Source of the DNA: Aedoeadaptatus coxii
GTDB taxonomy: Bacteria; Bacillota; Clostridia; Tissierellales; Peptoniphilaceae
Reading direction: 5' to 3'
Length of the DNA stretch: 64,000 nucleotides
Assembly: GCF_001553115.1 (NCBI RefSeq)
Contig: NZ_KQ960172.1
Location: forward strand, 148,111-212,110
Both the position numbers and the translations under genes were made by a program. Below are positions 44,058 to 52,068 of this stretch, one piece after another (the first letter of the stretch is position 1; each line of letters opens with the position of its first letter). The notes under the pieces were generated by a model, which was not told the origin of the DNA, did not search any database, and worked only from the letters and a program-made list of their open reading frames with translations.

Positions 44058-44080
44058 TAGGATAAGGTTTGCAATTAAAA

Positions 44081-44100
44081 AAGCGTGCCGAAACACGCTT
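44081..44100 (-). terminator. Rho-independent terminator after the 342-aa membrane protein
   Basis: AAGCGTG, a six-base loop, CACGCTT, then TTTT on the minus strand, six bases after the stop at 44107. Confidence 0.92.
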
Positions 44101-44106
44101 TTAATA

Positions 44107-45135
44107 TTAGAGATAGAATCCTTTTGTGACGGCGAACAAATAGGTGGAGATGACGAAAATCAGAATCGCCATGCCAACACCTTGTCTGAAGTCCACAGAC
44201 TTAACTTGGAAATTCGGACGCTGCATTAATTTAAATAAAATGTAGCCGCCGAAGGCGAAGAGAGGGAAAGCCACAAAAGTAGCCCAGTTGTTAGGCGACT
44301 TCAACATGGCTTTGGGAAGTGCCAGTAAAAAGAGCATCATGGCTCCGTAAATGCCGGGAAGCAATTTTTTTCTATTGGTGAAAATAATCAAAAGACCGCA
44401 TACGGCGGAAGCGGCGCAAATAATAACCGAAACACTGCGCAGCAAGGTCAATCGCGATTGAACCCCGCCGTCGATAAGTTCAAGGGAATTAATATAGGTA
44501 CCCGATTGAGTTTTCGTCGTAATTTGCGGCTTGACCCCTTTGTCTTTAACATCCAATGCGTCGGTAAATTTATCCATTTTACCGTTGGTAATAAAGACGC
44601 CCACATCGGCGAGGGTTCTTCCCGAGCGTACAGCTACGGTGGCAGGCTTTGTAATGACGGAAAAAACGTAATCTTCCGTATTTTCATCTAAGGGAACGCG
44701 AAGTTCCGATGCAGGTTGTAATTTATAACCGAGTTTTTCCAAAATCTTATTCAGCTGCAACGATTCTTTCACCGCCGAATTAATTTTTTCGTATTCGCCT
44801 TTTAGGACGACCTTACTTTTTGAGGGTGAGGTGCCTTCCGGAAAGAAAACGGGCTCCGCCACTTTTCCGAGGATACGTAAATTGGAAGGGCTGCCTTCGT
44901 AGTGAAATTTTACATCGTAGCGATAAAGTATCGGGTCGCTTCCTTCCAAGCGACGGGTAATCTGCAAGTGATCGATATTGGCGGGCTCGTCGAAAATAAG
45001 ACCGTCGAAATCGGAGCGGTTTAAGTCCTTTGTTAAAAAGAGCGATTGTTCCGATACCAAGGGTGTCAATGTCAGTAGAAAGCAAAGTAGTAAAAATACT
45101 ACAAAAATAATGCCGTTTTTCATCTGTTTCTGCAT
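44107..45135 (-). CDS. Membrane protein of unknown function (342 aa)
   Basis: I do not recognise a family. There is an N-terminal membrane anchor (about residues 6-26), then ~210 residues predicted outside the membrane, including VAVRSGRTLADVGVFITNGKMDKF. Four more hydrophobic segments follow toward the C terminus (about 232-250, 258-275, 282-300, 317-337). The start at 45135 is chosen because AGGGGG lies just upstream; an earlier in-frame ATG (45153) precedes that site. It is a single-gene unit with a terminator, divergent from the small membrane protein gene at 45260. Confidence 0.7.
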   Translation of the reverse strand: MQKQMKNGIIFVVFLLLCFLLTLTPLVSEQSLFLTKDLNRSDFDGLIFDEPANIDHLQITRRLEGSDPILYRYDVKFHYEGSPSNLRILGKVAEPVFFPEGTSPSKSKVVLKGEYEKINSAVKESLQLNKILEKLGYKLQPASELRVPLDENTEDYVFSVITKPATVAVRSGRTLADVGVFITNGKMDKFTDALDVKDKGVKPQITTKTQSGTYINSLELIDGGVQSRLTLLRSVSVIICAASAVCGLLIIFTNRKKLLPGIYGAMMLFLLALPKAMLKSPNNWATFVAFPLFAFGGYILFKLMQRPNFQVKSVDFRQGVGMAILIFVISTYLFAVTKGFYL

Positions 45136-45259
45136 GGTTTTCCCCCTATTCATTGATAGTTTTTTCCATCATATCATAAAGGTTACTTATTAGCACGGTA
45201 AAATTCCAAGGCGATTCTCAACTTTCCCCCGATGTGCTATACTGATGGCGGAGGTAATT
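45136..45259. promoter_or_regulatory. Divergent promoter region between two membrane-protein genes
   Basis: Plus strand: TATACT at 45238-45243 preceded by TGC (extended -10) for the gene at 45260. Minus strand: TATGAT (45173-45178) for the gene ending at 44107. No convincing -35 for either. Confidence 0.4.
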
Positions 45260-45718
45260 ATGACCATTGACAAGAAGAAATTTCTAAACATTTTAAAGTC
45301 CATCGATACATTCAGCATCGTCTTGGCTTTATTTTTAGCGTTCACTCAGCCCTATGTCCACATCTACGATAAAGCGGGCAAAATTGTGGAACACAACGCC
45401 ATGCTCCAAGTGCTGATTGTTCTCCTCGTAATCATCGGCATCGTTCCCATTTTCAGAAACGAAATTAAACAAATTCAAAAAAACAAAAAGCCCTTCCATA
45501 TCACTAAAAAAATTAATTCCGTCCATATGGAGCGTGTGAACTTTATCGTCGCCATCGTGTTCGCCCTCTGCCCGCTGGTCTTCGTGCCCTTTGCGGTTTA
45601 TCGCTATGCGGATCAGGGGCTGCGCGCGCAAATGTTTTATGCGGCATTTTACGTCTTCGTCTACATCGGTATCGGCTCCAGACTGCAAATGAAAATCGCA
45701 TTAAATGCCGGCAAATAA
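45260..45718 (+). CDS. Small membrane protein of unknown function (152 aa)
   Basis: The product has four hydrophobic segments (about residues 17-32, 48-65, 95-115, 125-140) and no known motif. The ATG at 45260 has GGAGGT four bases upstream; an in-frame ATG at 45245 lies before that site and is rejected. The predicted -10 ends at 45243, so the transcript leader may be only about 10 bases. It is one of only two plus-strand genes in the window and shares a bidirectional terminator with the flavoprotein gene. Confidence 0.65.
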   Translation: MTIDKKKFLNILKSIDTFSIVLALFLAFTQPYVHIYDKAGKIVEHNAMLQVLIVLLVIIGIVPIFRNEIKQIQKNKKPFHITKKINSVHMERVNFIVAIVFALCPLVFVPFAVYRYADQGLRAQMFYAAFYVFVYIGIGSRLQMKIALNAGK

Positions 45719-45721
45719 AAA

Positions 45722-45759
45722 AGCCCTTCGAAGCTTTCCTGCGAAAGTTTTCGAGGGCT
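45722..45759. terminator. Bidirectional terminator between convergent genes
   Basis: AGCCCTTCGAAGCTTTC pairs with GAAAGTTTTCGAGGGCT (one mismatch). T-runs flank the hairpin on both strands, so it serves the plus-strand gene ending at 45718 and the minus-strand gene ending at 45766. Confidence 0.85.
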
Positions 45760-45765
45760 CTTTTT

Positions 45766-46947
45766 TTATTCTTTTTCCTTTTTAAAAGGATATTTCACGT
45801 TCAATGCCTCTTCGATGTCGGCATGTTCTTCCACGAGTTTTCTGTAGGTCGTCATGGCTTTGGTGTCGTGATATAAAATCACGCCCGTAACCTTGCCGTC
45901 TTTTGCAAACAAGCGGTGATGCACGTCGCCGTCGTCGTAGAAGTAGACGTCTCCTTCCGAAACATTGCCGCAGCTGAAGACTTGAATGTCGCCGATGTCG
46001 AGCTTCGTAAAAAGTTTCGGATCGTCGTAAAGGGCTTGGCCGCCGGTCATATTCGTCGCCGCCACTTTTCCCATGGCGCGGGATGCAGGCCAGATGCCCA
46101 TGGTGCGGCCGTCGATTTCGGCAACATCTCCCGCCGCCCATACATTGTCGATATTAGTTTTAAGTTCCCGATCGACGACGATGCCCCGATTAATTTCCAG
46201 GGGCGTATCTTTAAACAGCCCGATATTGCTTCGAACGCCGATGGAAACGAGGACGCAATCTAAATCCACGACGGTGCCGTCGTCAAATTCGATGCCCGTG
46301 ACGTGATCATCGCCGACAAAACCTTTGGTCGCCGTGCTGGTATACACCATAAAGCCATGATCTTTCATTTCTTCATTAAGCAACATTCCGAGTTCTCTGT
46401 CCAATTGCTTGGAAAGAAGATATTCTTCCATGTCCACAATGACGACGAGGTGGCCTTTTTTCTGCAAACTCTTCGCCGCTTCCAAGCCGAGCAAACCGCC
46501 GCCGATAACGCCGACGCGCTTCGCATGTTTTAAATAGGACGAAATCGACAAGAGATCGTCGTAACTTCTTAAAGTGAATACCCCTTTTAAATCGCTGTTC
46601 TTAAAGGGCGGCAAATTAGCGTGGCTTCCGTTGGCGAGGAGGATTTTCTTCCCTTCCACTTCTTCGCCGTCTGAAAGTCTCAAGATCCTTTTCTCGAAAT
46701 CGATGGATTCGACGGACACGCCGAATTTGCATTGAATGTTGATTTTATCGTTCCAGCCCTCTTCATCCAGTGCCGGAAGAATCGGATCGTCTTCTCCCAA
46801 AAGTTCGGAGAGCTTAATGCGATAATACGGAACTCGCACGTCGTCGCCAATGAGTAAGACGGAGCCTTCTTTATCTTTTTTGCGAATTTCTTTTGCCGCC
46901 GTAACGCCGGCAATGCCGCTACCTACAATTACATAATCAAATGCCAT
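45766..46947 (-). CDS. FAD/NAD(P)-dependent oxidoreductase (NADH:rubredoxin reductase-like)
   Basis: The 393-residue flavoprotein has an FAD-binding Rossmann motif (VIVGSGIAGVTAAKEIRK, residues 6-23), an NAD(P)-binding motif (VGVIGGGLLGLEAAKSL near 145) and the second FAD motif NVWAAGDVAEIDG near 265. A C-terminal domain of ~75 residues follows. Length and layout match the NADH:rubredoxin oxidoreductase of Clostridium and the related FAD domain of NirB. In such anaerobes it would pass electrons to rubredoxin for O2 and peroxide reduction (inference; no rubredoxin gene is in the window). Single-gene unit. Confidence 0.82.
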   Translation of the reverse strand: MAFDYVIVGSGIAGVTAAKEIRKKDKEGSVLLIGDDVRVPYYRIKLSELLGEDDPILPALDEEGWNDKINIQCKFGVSVESIDFEKRILRLSDGEEVEGKKILLANGSHANLPPFKNSDLKGVFTLRSYDDLLSISSYLKHAKRVGVIGGGLLGLEAAKSLQKKGHLVVIVDMEEYLLSKQLDRELGMLLNEEMKDHGFMVYTSTATKGFVGDDHVTGIEFDDGTVVDLDCVLVSIGVRSNIGLFKDTPLEINRGIVVDRELKTNIDNVWAAGDVAEIDGRTMGIWPASRAMGKVAATNMTGGQALYDDPKLFTKLDIGDIQVFSCGNVSEGDVYFYDDGDVHHRLFAKDGKVTGVILYHDTKAMTTYRKLVEEHADIEEALNVKYPFKKEKE

Positions 46948-46977
46948 GACACATCTCCTTTATACATCGTTCCGAAT

Positions 46978-48021
46978 TTATTCCGCCGTTACCTCTGTCC
47001 AGATGCGGTCGTAGACTTTTACCAAATCGCCGGGATCGCGGTACACCTCCAAAGGAGGCAGATGATCCATGTCCGGATAGGCTGTTTTATTCTCGCGAAT
47101 TTCCTTGGGCAACAAAGTGATGGCTTCGGGAATCGGCGACGCATACCCTACATTATACTCCGCATTTTTAGCGGAAATATCCGGGCGCAACATGAAATTA
47201 ATAAATTTCATGGCTCCGGTGGGGTTTTTTGCGTTCTTCGGAACAACTAATGAATCATACCATATATTACTACCCTCTTTCGGGATAATGTATTCCAGAT
47301 TTTTATTTCCTCTGCACATCAGCGCCGCGTCGCCGGAATACATAACGGAAAGAGCGGCATCGCCTTGGCTCATAACGTCCCGTCCGTCGTCGGCGAGATA
47401 GGCGTAAACTAAGGGTTTTTGTTTAATCAGCGCTTCCTTCGCCTTTTCCAATTCGGGAATGGAGTGGCTGTTCATGGAATATCCGAGCATTTTTAACGCC
47501 ACGGCAATGGAATCCCGCTGAGAATTGTACATGATGATTTCATTTTTATATCGAGGATTCCATAAATCTTTCCAGGAATCGATGGGCGTATCCACTAATT
47601 TTTTGTTCACGACGATGCCCAGAGTTCCCCAGAAAAGAGGAAGACTGTAGCGATTGCCGGGATCATATTCCATATTTAAAATGCGCTTGTCTAGCTTTTT
47701 GCTGTTGGGAATGAGGGAATAATCCAAGGGCATGAGCATGTTTTCGCGAATTAAACGCTCCACCATATATTCCGACGGCACCACGACATCGTAAGGATCG
47801 CCGGATTTTTTCAACTTTACGTAAAGGTCTTCGTTAGAGGCGAAGGTGTCGTAGATGACGTGAATGCCCGTCTCTTTTTCAAATTGCCGAAGGGTGTCCA
47901 GGTCGATATACTCGCCCCAGTTGTAGACGTGAATGGTTTCTTTTTTGCTTTCCGGTTTTTTTCCGCAGCCTGCAAGGGTTAAGAGAAGCAGCAGACAGAT
48001 TATCCATTGTAATCGCTTCAT
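46978..48021 (-). CDS. potD: Spermidine/putrescine ABC transporter substrate-binding lipoprotein
   Basis: The 347-residue protein has a lipoprotein signal with lipobox LAGC (Cys19) and a PotD-type binding fold starting TIHVYNWGEYIDLDTLRQFEKETG. YDVVVPSEYMVERLIREN and SVMYSGDAALM carry polyamine-contact regions of the family. The ATG at 48021 follows GAGGTGTAGT; the in-frame extension to 48051 lies in potC. It closes the potABCD operon and delivers polyamines to PotB-PotC. Confidence 0.93.
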   Translation of the reverse strand: MKRLQWIICLLLLLTLAGCGKKPESKKETIHVYNWGEYIDLDTLRQFEKETGIHVIYDTFASNEDLYVKLKKSGDPYDVVVPSEYMVERLIRENMLMPLDYSLIPNSKKLDKRILNMEYDPGNRYSLPLFWGTLGIVVNKKLVDTPIDSWKDLWNPRYKNEIIMYNSQRDSIAVALKMLGYSMNSHSIPELEKAKEALIKQKPLVYAYLADDGRDVMSQGDAALSVMYSGDAALMCRGNKNLEYIIPKEGSNIWYDSLVVPKNAKNPTGAMKFINFMLRPDISAKNAEYNVGYASPIPEAITLLPKEIRENKTAYPDMDHLPPLEVYRDPGDLVKVYDRIWTEVTAE

Positions 48022-48022
48022 A

Positions 48023-48802
48023 CTACACCTCGAGATCGATAATATCCACATCTCGGCGATTTAACACGAGAAGAAGGATCATGACGACGACAAATAAAAT
48101 CGTGGAAATAGCGTTCATGGACGGATTGATTCCCGCCTTCGCCATGGAATAGAGGGTAATGGATAAATTGGAAACCCCCTGCCCCGTAGTGAAAAAGGAA
48201 ATAATAAAATCGTCGATGGACAGCGTAAATGCCAAGAGCGCCCCGGTGACGATGCCCGGTTTGATTTGAGGAATAATGACGTGGTAAAGCACTTCGTGAG
48301 GTTTGGCGCCTAAATCGAAGGCGGCTTCCACAATGTTTTTATCCAGCTGATCCAATTTCGGCAACACGGAAATAATCACGTAGGGCAAGCAAAACACGAT
48401 ATGAGAAAGAATCATGGTAAGCAGCCCCTGCTCCATGGCAAGAAAGCCGTACAAACTCATTAGGGCTACTGCCGTGACGATGTCCGGGTTCAGCACCGGC
48501 AAATAGTTAATGTTTAAAATAAGATGCTGTGTTTTTTTGCTAAACGCGCGAATGCCGATGGCGGAAATCGTGCCGACGATGGTGGCCACCGCCGTGGAAA
48601 TGACCGCCACGATCAATGTAACGTAGAGGCTTTTTAAAATCACGGGGTCACTAAAGAGATCCACATACCAATGGGTGGTAAAGCCCGCCCAAACGCCCCT
48701 TAGCTTCGTGTCGTTAAAACTGAAGACGATGAGCACGAAAATCGGCAGATAGAGAAATAGGAGCATAAGCCCTAAATAAAATTTACGTAGTTTATTTCCC
48801 AC
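48023..48802 (-). CDS. potC: Spermidine/putrescine ABC transporter permease PotC
   Basis: The 259-residue membrane protein has six hydrophobic segments and the binding-protein-dependent transport signature around IVEAAFDLGAKPHEVLYHVIIPQIKPGI (EAA loop contacting PotA). The start selected is GTG at 48802, six bases after AAAGGAG; it overlaps the potB stop. Longer in-frame starts at 48820 and 48847 lie inside potB without a better ribosome binding site. Confidence 0.93.
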   Translation of the reverse strand: MGNKLRKFYLGLMLLFLYLPIFVLIVFSFNDTKLRGVWAGFTTHWYVDLFSDPVILKSLYVTLIVAVISTAVATIVGTISAIGIRAFSKKTQHLILNINYLPVLNPDIVTAVALMSLYGFLAMEQGLLTMILSHIVFCLPYVIISVLPKLDQLDKNIVEAAFDLGAKPHEVLYHVIIPQIKPGIVTGALLAFTLSIDDFIISFFTTGQGVSNLSITLYSMAKAGINPSMNAISTILFVVVMILLLVLNRRDVDIIDLEV

Positions 48803-49625
48803 GGCGAACTCCTTTCTCATCTTTACTTTCCAGCAAGCGAACGGCAAACAACATAAGGAGCAAAATAACGATCAATACCACGGCAATAGCGGAGCCGAAG
48901 GGCCAATTTCCCGTTAAGCGGAACTGTTGCTCGATAATATTGCCTACCAAATAATATTTATTTCCCCCGAGTAAAGAGGAAATGACGAAGGTGGAGAGCG
49001 CCGGAATAAAGCACATTAAAATGCCGCTGTATACCCCGGGAAGCGAAAGAGGAAGAATAACTTTTAAAAAAGTTTCTCTCGAATTGGCACCTAAATCCTT
49101 CGCCGCCTCGATAAGGGAATGGTCCATTTTTTGCAGGATTGTGTATATGGGAAGCACCATAAAGGGCAGGAAATTATAGATCATGCCCATTAAAACCGAT
49201 CCCTGATTGTACATCATATCGAAGGGCCCAAGGCCGATAAAACCGAGGACGCGATTGATAACGCCGTTTCGCCCGAGCAAGGTGATCCATGCGTAGGTTC
49301 TCAGCAAAAAATTCATCCACATAGGGATTACGAAAAGCAAAATCATCGTCGACGATGCCTTCGGCTTTAATCTCGAAATGCTGTACGCCGCCGGGTAACC
49401 TAAGAGCAGACAGATCACCGTCGACAGCACGGCGAGCGTGACCGAGCGCCACATGATACGCAAATACATGGGCTGAAAAAACCGCGCGTACTGCGCCACA
49501 GACAGGCGATACCCTTCCATTGTCATAGTTTCTTCGCCGTTAAAACTGATGAAGACCACGAGCAAAAGGGGCAGTACGATAAATAAAATCGCCCACGGAA
49601 TATAGACTAAGGAGAAACGCTTCAT
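48792..49625 (-). CDS. potB: Spermidine/putrescine ABC transporter permease PotB
   Basis: The 277-residue membrane protein has six hydrophobic segments and the EAA loop in LIEAAKDLGANSRETFLKVILPLSLPGVYSG. It pairs with PotC to form the channel. Its ATG overlaps the end of potA by four bases, indicating translational coupling. Confidence 0.94.
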   Translation of the reverse strand: MKRFSLVYIPWAILFIVLPLLLVVFISFNGEETMTMEGYRLSVAQYARFFQPMYLRIMWRSVTLAVLSTVICLLLGYPAAYSISRLKPKASSTMILLFVIPMWMNFLLRTYAWITLLGRNGVINRVLGFIGLGPFDMMYNQGSVLMGMIYNFLPFMVLPIYTILQKMDHSLIEAAKDLGANSRETFLKVILPLSLPGVYSGILMCFIPALSTFVISSLLGGNKYYLVGNIIEQQFRLTGNWPFGSAIAVVLIVILLLMLFAVRLLESKDEKGVRRGK

Positions 49626-50662
49626 TCCCTTTCCCCTTTCATAACGTGGAAATTATCAGGCTCCACATAAATGCCCACTACATCCCCCGGCTCTTTCGCC
49701 ACAGTGGATTGTACCATCCATTTTTCGCCGCACACGTCTAAAATCATTTCATAGTGCACGCCTTTAAATACCACGGATTCCACGGTGCCCGACAGGCGAT
49801 CGGTAGTGTCCCGTTTAAGTTCCACATCTTCCGGTCGAATCACCACTTGCACCTGTTCCCCCGGCGCGAAACCTTTGTCCACACACTGAAATTCCCTTCC
49901 GTAAAAGGAAACTACTTTATCTCTTACAAAGCGGGCCTGAATAATATTGCTCTCGCCGATAAAATTGGCCACAAAGGCGTTGACGGGCTCGTTGTAAATG
50001 GAGATAGGCGTGCCGATTTGTTGAATGGATCCGTCCTTTAACACGACCACCGTGTCGCTCATGCTCAATGCTTCTTCCTGATCGTGGGTGACGTAAATAA
50101 AGGTAATGCCTACTTGCTCCTGAATCCGCTTTAATTCAAATTGCATTTGTTTGCGAAGTTTTAAATCCAAAGCCCCTAAAGGCTCGTCCAAAAGGAGGAT
50201 TTTCGGATCGTTGACGAGGGCTCTTGCAATGGCAATACGTTGTTGCTGACCTCCTGAAAGGGATTGAATTTTTCGAGAGCCGATGCCCGAAAGATTGACG
50301 AGCTCCAGCATCTCATTGACTTTTTCACGAATTTTTCTCTTCGGCATTTTCTTAAGCTTTAAACCGAAGGCGATATTATCGAAAACATTGAGGTGAGGAA
50401 AAAGGGCGTATTTTTGAAACACCGTGTTTACCGGCCGCTCGTAATGCTTGATCGCCGTAAGAGGCTTTCCGTTGTAAAACACTTCCCCGGCGTCGGCCTC
50501 TTCAAAACCTGCAATAATACGCAAAAGCGTCGTCTTCCCACAGCCGCTCGGCCCGAGTAAGGTTAAAAATTCCCCGTCATCTATGGAAATATCGATTCCC
50601 TTTAGCACGGGATTGTCGCCAAAAGATTTTTCAATTCCCTTAATGGTAATCATCGAATTCAT
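49622..50662 (-). CDS. potA: Spermidine/putrescine ABC transporter ATP-binding protein PotA
   Basis: The 346-residue ATPase has Walker A LLGPSGCGKTTLLR (~35-48), signature LSGGQQQRIAIAR, Walker B ILLLDEPLGALD and H-loop YVTHDQEEAL. A C-terminal TOBE-type domain follows (about 270-340). It powers polyamine uptake. GGAGGTGACCA precedes the ATG at 50662, 10 bases after the regulator gene. Confidence 0.96.
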   Translation of the reverse strand: MNSMITIKGIEKSFGDNPVLKGIDISIDDGEFLTLLGPSGCGKTTLLRIIAGFEEADAGEVFYNGKPLTAIKHYERPVNTVFQKYALFPHLNVFDNIAFGLKLKKMPKRKIREKVNEMLELVNLSGIGSRKIQSLSGGQQQRIAIARALVNDPKILLLDEPLGALDLKLRKQMQFELKRIQEQVGITFIYVTHDQEEALSMSDTVVVLKDGSIQQIGTPISIYNEPVNAFVANFIGESNIIQARFVRDKVVSFYGREFQCVDKGFAPGEQVQVVIRPEDVELKRDTTDRLSGTVESVVFKGVHYEMILDVCGEKWMVQSTVAKEPGDVVGIYVEPDNFHVMKGERE

Positions 50663-50672
50663 TGGTCACCTC

Positions 50673-51212
50673 CTAAAAATTCGGCGGGTTGGAAACCCAA
50701 ATAAGTTCCGCCGTTTCTGAACCGGTGTTTTCAAAAAATACTTCCCGGTCTCCGTTGCCATACACCGTGTCGCCCCCTTCGGCATCGTAAATATAATTAC
50801 CGTAATGAACGGCGAGGCTTCCCTTTAAAATATAGGCAAACCATTGTCCCTCGTAAAGAGAAAGCACTGCCGAATGCCCCTTGGGCTCAATATGCCAAAG
50901 GGTGGGCTCCATGGTATTTTTCTGCGCATTGGGCACGATATAATCGATGGAATAGCCATCCGATTCCGATGTAAAACTGGACGCATCGTCGGATGTAAAG
51001 ACGATTTTCGGCTCGTCCATATGGCGAAAAAAATCGTCCGGCTCTACGCCGAGGGCATCTAAAATATCTAAAAATGTGGCCACGGAGGGGCTCGTTAAAT
51101 CCCGTTCCACTTGGGAAATAAAACCTTTTGTGACTTCGCTGCGTTGCGCCAACTCTTCCTGCGTGAGTTGCTGAATCAAACGCAGCCGTTTTATTTTTTC
51201 TCCGATTTTCAT
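50673..51212 (-). CDS. XRE-family regulator with C-terminal cupin domain
   Basis: The 179-residue protein has an N-terminal Cro/CI-type helix-turn-helix (IKRLRLIQQLTQEELAQRSEVTKGFISQVERDLTSPSVATFLDIL) and a C-terminal cupin barrel (WFAYILKGSLAVHYGNYIYDAEGGDTVYGNGDREVFFENTG). Such regulators sit in front of potABCD in many Firmicutes, and relatives such as PuuR respond to putrescine; polyamine sensing is inferred. The ATG at 51212 is used. An in-frame GTG at 51248 lies only a few bases beyond the -10 box and would be leaderless. The ribosome binding site (GGAG, 12 bases away) is weak. Confidence 0.88.
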   Translation of the reverse strand: MKIGEKIKRLRLIQQLTQEELAQRSEVTKGFISQVERDLTSPSVATFLDILDALGVEPDDFFRHMDEPKIVFTSDDASSFTSESDGYSIDYIVPNAQKNTMEPTLWHIEPKGHSAVLSLYEGQWFAYILKGSLAVHYGNYIYDAEGGDTVYGNGDREVFFENTGSETAELIWVSNPPNF

Positions 51213-51218
51213 GTTATC

Positions 51219-51246
51219 ACTAAACTCCAAGATTAATTTACTAAAC
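51219..51246 (-). promoter_or_regulatory. Candidate operator: two direct repeats in the pot operon leader
   Basis: GTTTAGT occurs twice on the minus strand (51240-51246 and 51219-51225), 21 bases apart, that is two helical turns, between the -10 box and the start codon of the XRE-cupin gene. The position suits autorepression. Confidence 0.35.
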
Positions 51247-51257
51247 ACAATAGTTAA

Positions 51258-51286
51258 ATTATAAAGGGAGGAACTCTATACGTCAA
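51258..51286 (-). promoter_or_regulatory. Promoter of the XRE-cupin/potABCD operon
   Basis: -35 TTGACG (51281-51286), 17-base spacer, -10 TATAAT (51258-51263) on the minus strand; near-consensus. The remaining 51287-51437 holds only a short palindrome at 51347-51359 and no gene. Confidence 0.82.
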
Positions 51287-51437
51287 TAAACGACGGTTCC
51301 TTTTTTATGACTTACTCGATGATAACGCCCGTTAAATAACATAATTCGACATGATGTCGCCGCGCACTGAATCGAAAATTCGCAGTCACCGAATAGAAAT
51401 TTTCTCTTCGCCATTCCCCTGCTTTTAAGCAAGAAAA

Positions 51438-51460
51438 AAGCCCTTGCTTTTGCAAAGGCT
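51438..51460 (-). terminator. Rho-independent terminator of ysxC
   Basis: AAGCCTTTGC and GCAAGGGCTT pair (one wobble) around an AAAA loop, followed by TTTTTTC on the minus strand; overlaps the stop codon. It ends the tig-clpP-clpX-lon-ysxC block. Confidence 0.88.
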
Positions 51461-52068
51461 TAATCATTGTTCTTATGATACAGCGTCATTTGGTAAAGTT
51501 CATCCCAAAGGACATCTATATTTTCCCGCGTCACGGCACTGTAAGGAAAGATCAATTCCTTATATTCCACGTCCAACGCTTTTCGTATAACGGAAATAGC
51601 TTTTTGCCGCTGATTTTTAGAAAGCTTATCCGCCTTCGTCGCCACGATCATGCCCGCATAACCGGATTCTACGATCCAGCGGTACATTTCCTTATCCTGA
51701 GCCGAAGGCTCGTGACGAATATCTACGAGGAGAATGAGCTCCGCCAAATTCTCGCGATAGGCGAGGTAATCGTTAATGGTCTTCGCCCAAGCGTCTTGAT
51801 CTTTTTTCGACGCCACAGCATAACCGTAGCCTGGCAAATCTACGAGACGCAACATATCGTTAATGCGATAAAAATTAATGGTTCGCGTCTTTCCCGGCTT
51901 GCCGCTGGTATGGGCGAGGTTTTTCCTACCGAGCATGGCGTTGATGAAACTGCTCTTCCCAACATTGGAGCGGCCGCAAAAGGCAAATTCCGGCACGTCC
52001 GCCACCGGATATTGCTCTTGCTTTACCGCTACTTTTTCCAGTTCGCAGCTTTTAATTTTCATCGTCAT
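51460..52068 (-). CDS. ysxC: Ribosome biogenesis GTPase YsxC/EngB
   Basis: The 202-residue GTPase has G1 GRSNVGKSS (~32-40), a switch region with GKTRTINFY, G3 DLPGYGYA, G4 TKADKL and G5 YSAVT. It assists assembly of the 50S ribosomal subunit. The ATG lies 17 bases inside the lon gene, preceded by GAGG. The lon-ysxC pair is conserved in Firmicutes. Confidence 0.95.
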   Translation of the reverse strand: MTMKIKSCELEKVAVKQEQYPVADVPEFAFCGRSNVGKSSFINAMLGRKNLAHTSGKPGKTRTINFYRINDMLRLVDLPGYGYAVASKKDQDAWAKTINDYLAYRENLAELILLVDIRHEPSAQDKEMYRWIVESGYAGMIVATKADKLSKNQRQKAISVIRKALDVEYKELIFPYSAVTRENIDVLWDELYQMTLYHKNND

